Assembly (NCBI GenBank): GCA_963578655.1
Contig: CAUZEB010000079.1
Coordinates: 1 to 8,390, forward strand
Direction: 5' to 3'
Length of the DNA: 8,390 nucleotides
From: CAUZEB01 sp963578655
GTDB lineage: Bacteria; Chloroflexota; Dehalococcoidia; Lucifugimonadales; CAUZEB01
The notes under the pieces are model-generated. The model ran no database searches and was not told the DNA's origin. It saw only the letters and a program-made list of their open reading frames with translations. The translations under genes were made by a program, and so were the position numbers. This document shows, in pieces, positions 5,725 through 8,390 of the stretch. Each line of letters starts with the position of its first letter. Within the stretch, counting starts at the first letter, position 1.

Positions 5725-7413
5725 ATGACACTCACTAATTCCAGATCCAATCTCAAACATAAAAGCTACGTCGTTACTGATGGTCCGGATAGAGCACCAG
5801 CAAGGTCTATGCTTCGCGCAACGGGGTTGCAGGATGAGGATATGGATAAACCCTTCATCGGAATTGCCAATCTAGCGAGTGATGTAACGCCCTGTAACGT
5901 GCACCTTGATAGATTGGCAAAGCATGTTAAAGACGGAGTATGGACTGCTGATGGGACTCCATTTATGTTCGGTACCATTACTATAAGCGACGGCATTTCA
6001 ATGGGCACCGAAGGCATGAAAGCCTCTCTTGTCAGCCGAGAAGTAATTGCAGATTCTATAGAGACGGTAATATTTGGCGAAAGTTTAGATGGGTTGATTG
6101 TTGTGGCCGCCTGTGACAAGAACATGCCTGCTTCAATGATGGCTATGGCGAGATTGAACGTCCCTTCTCTTTTTGTTTATGGTGGGGCAATTCTACCAGG
6201 GAATTGGAAGGGACAGGATATTAATATACAGGATATGTATGAGGCTGTAGGGGCGTATTCACAGGGCAATCTAACATTATCAGAACTACTGGGAATGGAG
6301 AGAGTTGCCTGTCCTGGGGAAGGAGCATGCTCTGGGATGTTTACAGCCAACACGATGTCTTCGGCCATAGAAGCTATGGGGATGTCTGTTCCAGGAGCAG
6401 CATCTATCCCTGCGGTTGATAAAAGGAACGAAGAAATTGCAAGGAAATCAGGAGCTGTCTTATACAAATTATTAGAACGTGGAATTAAGCCACGAGATAT
6501 TATGACTAGACAAGCTTTCGAGAATGCTATCACGGTTGTACTTGCTATGGGTGGTTCTACAAATGCAGTTTTGCACTTGTTGGCAATAGCTTATGAAGCA
6601 GATGTACCACTGGAAATAGAGGATTTTGATCGTTTGAGTCGTAAGACACCATATTTAACGGATTTGCGTCCTGCTGGTCGTTACGTGATGTCAGACGTCG
6701 ATAAAGCGGGTGGGGTACCTGTTTTAATGAAGGAATTATTGAAAGCTGGATTGTTACACGGAGATGCTCTGACTGTCACAGGTAAGACACTGGCTGAGAA
6801 TCTAGAATCTGTTGATAGGTCACCAGATGAGCGTGTGATGTATCCGGTTTCTGCGCCTAGAAGTCCTTCAGGAGGTTTGATTATACTGAAAGGCAATTTA
6901 GCGCCTGAAGGTGCAGTCATGAAAGTATCTGGAACGAAGCATTTAATTCACGAAGGACCAGCCAGGGTATTCGATGGCGAAAGACATGCCTTTGATGCCG
7001 TCTCTAAAGGACTGATTAAGGATGGAGATGTATTGGTGATAAGATATGAGGGTCCTAAGGGAGGACCGGGGATGCAAGAAATGTTAGCAGTTACTGGAGC
7101 AATAATGGGTGCAGGGCTCGGTGAAACAACTTTACTTCTTACGGATGGTCGTTTCTCTGGTGCCACTAGAGGTCCAATGATAGGACACATTGCACCTGAA
7201 GCAGCTGTGGGTGGTCCCATTGCAATGTTATCGGATGGTGACATTATATCTATGAATGCAGATACGAGAGAATTAACTGTACAAATATCTAATAAAGAAT
7301 TGGCGAGTAGGGCAGCCAAATGGAAACCACCTTTAATGTCCTACACAAAGGGAGTTATGGCTAAGTACGCGAAACTCGTCTCCTCCGCTTCAAAAGGAGC
7401 TGTTACATCGTAA
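5725..7413 (+). CDS. ilvD: Dihydroxy-acid dehydratase, [2Fe-2S] type
   Basis: A 562-residue cytoplasmic enzyme of branched-chain amino acid synthesis. It dehydrates 2,3-dihydroxy-isovalerate and 2,3-dihydroxy-3-methylvalerate to the 2-keto acids that lead to valine, leucine and isoleucine, and its product also feeds pantothenate. The family blocks are complete: SDVTPCNVHL at 52-61, DGISMGTEGM at 89-98, CDKNMPASMMA at 130-140, GACSGMFTANTM at 200-211, GGSTNAVLHL at 276-285, and DGRFSGATRGPMIGHI at 474-489 with the catalytic serine at 478. Cys57, Cys130 and Cys202 are the three ligands of the oxygen-tolerant [2Fe-2S] class; the E. coli [4Fe-4S] type has no cysteine at the first position. The start ATG has GGAGAAG at 5711-5717, seven bases upstream. 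The gene stands alone here without ilvB, ilvC or leu genes. The 140 bases upstream show no convincing promoter, attenuator or T-box. Confidence 0.96.
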   Translation: MTLTNSRSNLKHKSYVVTDGPDRAPARSMLRATGLQDEDMDKPFIGIANLASDVTPCNVHLDRLAKHVKDGVWTADGTPFMFGTITISDGISMGTEGMKASLVSREVIADSIETVIFGESLDGLIVVAACDKNMPASMMAMARLNVPSLFVYGGAILPGNWKGQDINIQDMYEAVGAYSQGNLTLSELLGMERVACPGEGACSGMFTANTMSSAIEAMGMSVPGAASIPAVDKRNEEIARKSGAVLYKLLERGIKPRDIMTRQAFENAITVVLAMGGSTNAVLHLLAIAYEADVPLEIEDFDRLSRKTPYLTDLRPAGRYVMSDVDKAGGVPVLMKELLKAGLLHGDALTVTGKTLAENLESVDRSPDERVMYPVSAPRSPSGGLIILKGNLAPEGAVMKVSGTKHLIHEGPARVFDGERHAFDAVSKGLIKDGDVLVIRYEGPKGGPGMQEMLAVTGAIMGAGLGETTLLLTDGRFSGATRGPMIGHIAPEAAVGGPIAMLSDGDIISMNADTRELTVQISNKELASRAAKWKPPLMSYTKGVMAKYAKLVSSASKGAVTS

Positions 7414-7441
7414 GACTAAGTAGAATAGGCAAAATTAATGT

Positions 7442-7456
7442 TCTTGTTATACAAGA
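7442..7456. repeat. Short perfect inverted repeat between ilvD and ccmC
   Basis: TCTTGT and ACAAGA are six-base arms around TAT, about 30 bases after the ilvD stop. It could be a small regulator site or a weak hairpin. No T-run follows, so it is not a convincing terminator, and chance occurrence is possible in AT-rich spacer. Confidence 0.3.
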
Positions 7457-7485
7457 TCAAATATCAGGGAGTATCAGTAAAGTTG

Positions 7486-7516
7486 TTGTCTGTAGTATAG
7501 AGCAATGTAATATACT
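7486..7516 (+). promoter_or_regulatory. Possible promoter of ccmC
   Basis: TTGTCT (7486-7491) is followed after 16 bases by TAATAT (7508-7513), which overlaps TATACT (7511-7516, five of six to consensus). Either -10 puts the start near 7520-7525, leaving a leader of only about 25 bases. That leader is almost wholly taken up by the GC-rich hairpin at 7517-7543. The assignment is weak because the -35 is poor. Confidence 0.33.
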
Positions 7517-7543
7517 AGCTTTCGGCGCTAAACAGCGCTAGCT
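7517..7543 (+). repeat. GC-rich stem-loop immediately before the ccmC start codon
   Basis: GCGCT (7525-7529) pairs with AGCGC (7534-7538) around AAAC, and AGC (7517-7519) can pair with GCT (7541-7543) across an uneven internal loop. It ends three bases before ATG 7547 and takes the place where a ribosome binding site would normally be. It could affect ccmC translation or be the remains of a terminator. It has no T-run beyond CTTTA. Confidence 0.4.
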
Positions 7544-7546
7544 TTA

Positions 7547-8257
7547 ATGGATATAGTTTTGATAGTAATAAGAGGTTTTAATTACAGAATAGCCTTGATG
7601 TTGGCTGCGTTCATCCTGATGATGGTTAACCTATACCTCATTTATTTTTGGGTTCCGACTGAAATCAATTTAGGGGTATCGCAAAGAATATTCTACCTAC
7701 ATGTTCCATTGGCATGGATAGGGATGTTGTCAATTATATTGGTTGCGTTGTCAAGTATAACGTATTTGATGACAGGATTGAAAAAATGGGACGATCTGGC
7801 ATATTCCATAGCTGAAATCGGAGTTATATTTGCTACGCTTGTACTAGTCACAGGTGTATTGTGGGCGAAGCCTGTTTGGGGAGTATGGTGGACTTGGGAT
7901 GCTAAATTATCGACTACACTGATTCTATGGTTTATATTTATTGGATATTTAATGATTAGAGCCTATTCTGGTAAGGGCACCCAAGGAGCAAGGTTTGGGG
8001 CTATTATTGCCGTGATAGGGGCAGTGGATGCTCCGATTATATATATGGCTTCGGTATGGTGGCGTACAGCCCACCCTGAGCTGAATTTGGGGCCTTTAGC
8101 TGATGAAACGGAAGCGATAGCTAACTCCAGGATATATTACACATTTTTAGTTTCTATGGTTACATTCACCGTTTTCTATATATATTTACTCACTGAGAGA
8201 TATTCCATCAAGCGTTCGGAGGTTGATCTAGATGAACTGTACCAAATCTCCTCTTAA
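7547..8257 (+). CDS. ccmC: Cytochrome c maturation protein CcmC (haem-handling membrane protein)
   Basis: A 236-residue integral membrane protein with six hydrophobic segments, the usual CcmC length. Family marks are RIFYLHVPLAWIGM at 47-60 with the haem-ligand histidine His52, and the periplasmic tryptophan-rich WGVWWTWDAKLST at 111-123 (WWD domain). Next come DAPIIYMASVWWRTAHPE at 161-178 with the second haem-ligand histidine His176, and LLTERYSIKR near the end. In system I, CcmC places haem on CcmE outside the cytoplasmic membrane for covalent attachment to c-type cytochromes. CcmF is excluded by length and CcsA/ResC by motif layout, although the WWD motif is shared. The start at ATG 7547 has no visible Shine-Dalgarno sequence. 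Starting later, at Met18, would remove the segment before TM1, so the exact start is uncertain. ccmA and ccmB are not upstream, so the cluster is rearranged or begins here. Confidence 0.93.
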   Translation: MDIVLIVIRGFNYRIALMLAAFILMMVNLYLIYFWVPTEINLGVSQRIFYLHVPLAWIGMLSIILVALSSITYLMTGLKKWDDLAYSIAEIGVIFATLVLVTGVLWAKPVWGVWWTWDAKLSTTLILWFIFIGYLMIRAYSGKGTQGARFGAIIAVIGAVDAPIIYMASVWWRTAHPELNLGPLADETEAIANSRIYYTFLVSMVTFTVFYIYLLTERYSIKRSEVDLDELYQISS

Positions 8258-8390
8258 GGTAGTTTTTATACGTTGGATAATCCCAATCCTACTAACATTG
8301 ATGCTTTTTGTATCGTTGGGAATTGGGGAAGTAGCGATGGCATATCAAGAGTTTGGTCCAGTTTACAATTTATTACCTGAAAGCATCGCC
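8232..8390 (+). CDS. N-terminal part of a membrane or secreted protein following ccmC, truncated by window
   Basis: Partial and not recognised. From ATG 8232 an open frame runs 53 codons to the window edge, overlapping the last 26 bases of ccmC in another frame. It has a basic start (residues 1-14 carry K5, K9 and R14), then a hydrophobic segment WIIPILLTLMLFVSLGIG at 15-32, then the ordinary sequence YQEFGPVYNLLPESIA. The first part looks like a signal peptide or membrane anchor. An alternative start is ATG 8337, preceded by GGGGAA at 8325-8330, which would give a protein beginning MAYQEFGPVYN. In system I clusters ccmC is often followed by ccmD or ccmE, so a small Ccm partner is expected by position, but the visible residues do not prove it. 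Confidence 0.5.
   Translation, partial: MNCTKSPLKVVFIRWIIPILLTLMLFVSLGIGEVAMAYQEFGPVYNLLPESIA

Noticed and set aside
5766..7319. Four minus-strand open frames opposite ilvD
   Set aside because: They appear because of third-position composition in a strongly conserved gene; none has a believable start or family motif.

Overview
The window is a gene-dense, moderately AT-rich bacterial chromosome segment with seven complete protein genes, two genes cut by the window edges, and one short uncharacterised ORF counted among the seven. Several things together suggest a Chloroflexota bacterium of the SAR202/Dehalococcoidia type: a cobalamin reductive-dehalogenase-like protein, a riboswitch-controlled sodium symporter of the ThiV kind, cytochrome c biogenesis by system I, and a dihydroxy-acid dehydratase with the three cysteines of the [2Fe-2S] class. 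This placement is an inference from gene content, not a phylogeny. I see no transposase, integrase, phage gene, CRISPR array, tRNA or rRNA.

Left part (1-2100, minus strand): a compact thiamin-precursor salvage operon. A sigma70-like promoter (TTGACA, -10 around 2054-2061) is followed at once by a TPP riboswitch (about 2041-1945), an intrinsic terminator (about 1933-1893), a sodium:solute symporter (thiV, 1854-370) and, 11 bases later, the N-terminal 119 residues of a TenA-family protein (358 to the window edge). The stretch 1855-2182 has no protein gene but is filled by this leader and by a divergent promoter for rsmG.

Middle part (2100-5600, plus strand): rsmG (16S rRNA m7G527 methyltransferase, TTG start), then a polytopic membrane protein of the lysylphosphatidylglycerol synthase TM/UPF0104 family. 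A 10-bp perfect inverted repeat frames a probable promoter in front of an RdhA-like corrinoid/iron-sulfur protein of 417 residues. That protein has two ferredoxin-type clusters but neither a Tat signal nor an adjacent RdhB anchor. A strong hairpin follows it, then a 63-residue soluble ORF of unknown function with an excellent ribosome binding site.

Right part (5700-8390, plus strand): ilvD (dihydroxy-acid dehydratase, branched-chain amino acid synthesis) and ccmC (haem handling for cytochrome c maturation). The last 26 bases of ccmC overlap the start of a further membrane or secreted ORF that runs off the window.

The units look largely independent. The thiamin salvage operon responds to TPP. 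The rdhA-like gene seems to have its own promoter and operator-like dyad. The rest are housekeeping genes. The parts most worth a second look are the leader architecture of the thiamin operon, the dyad around the rdhA-like promoter, the cytoplasmic RdhA-like protein itself and the small ORF behind it.
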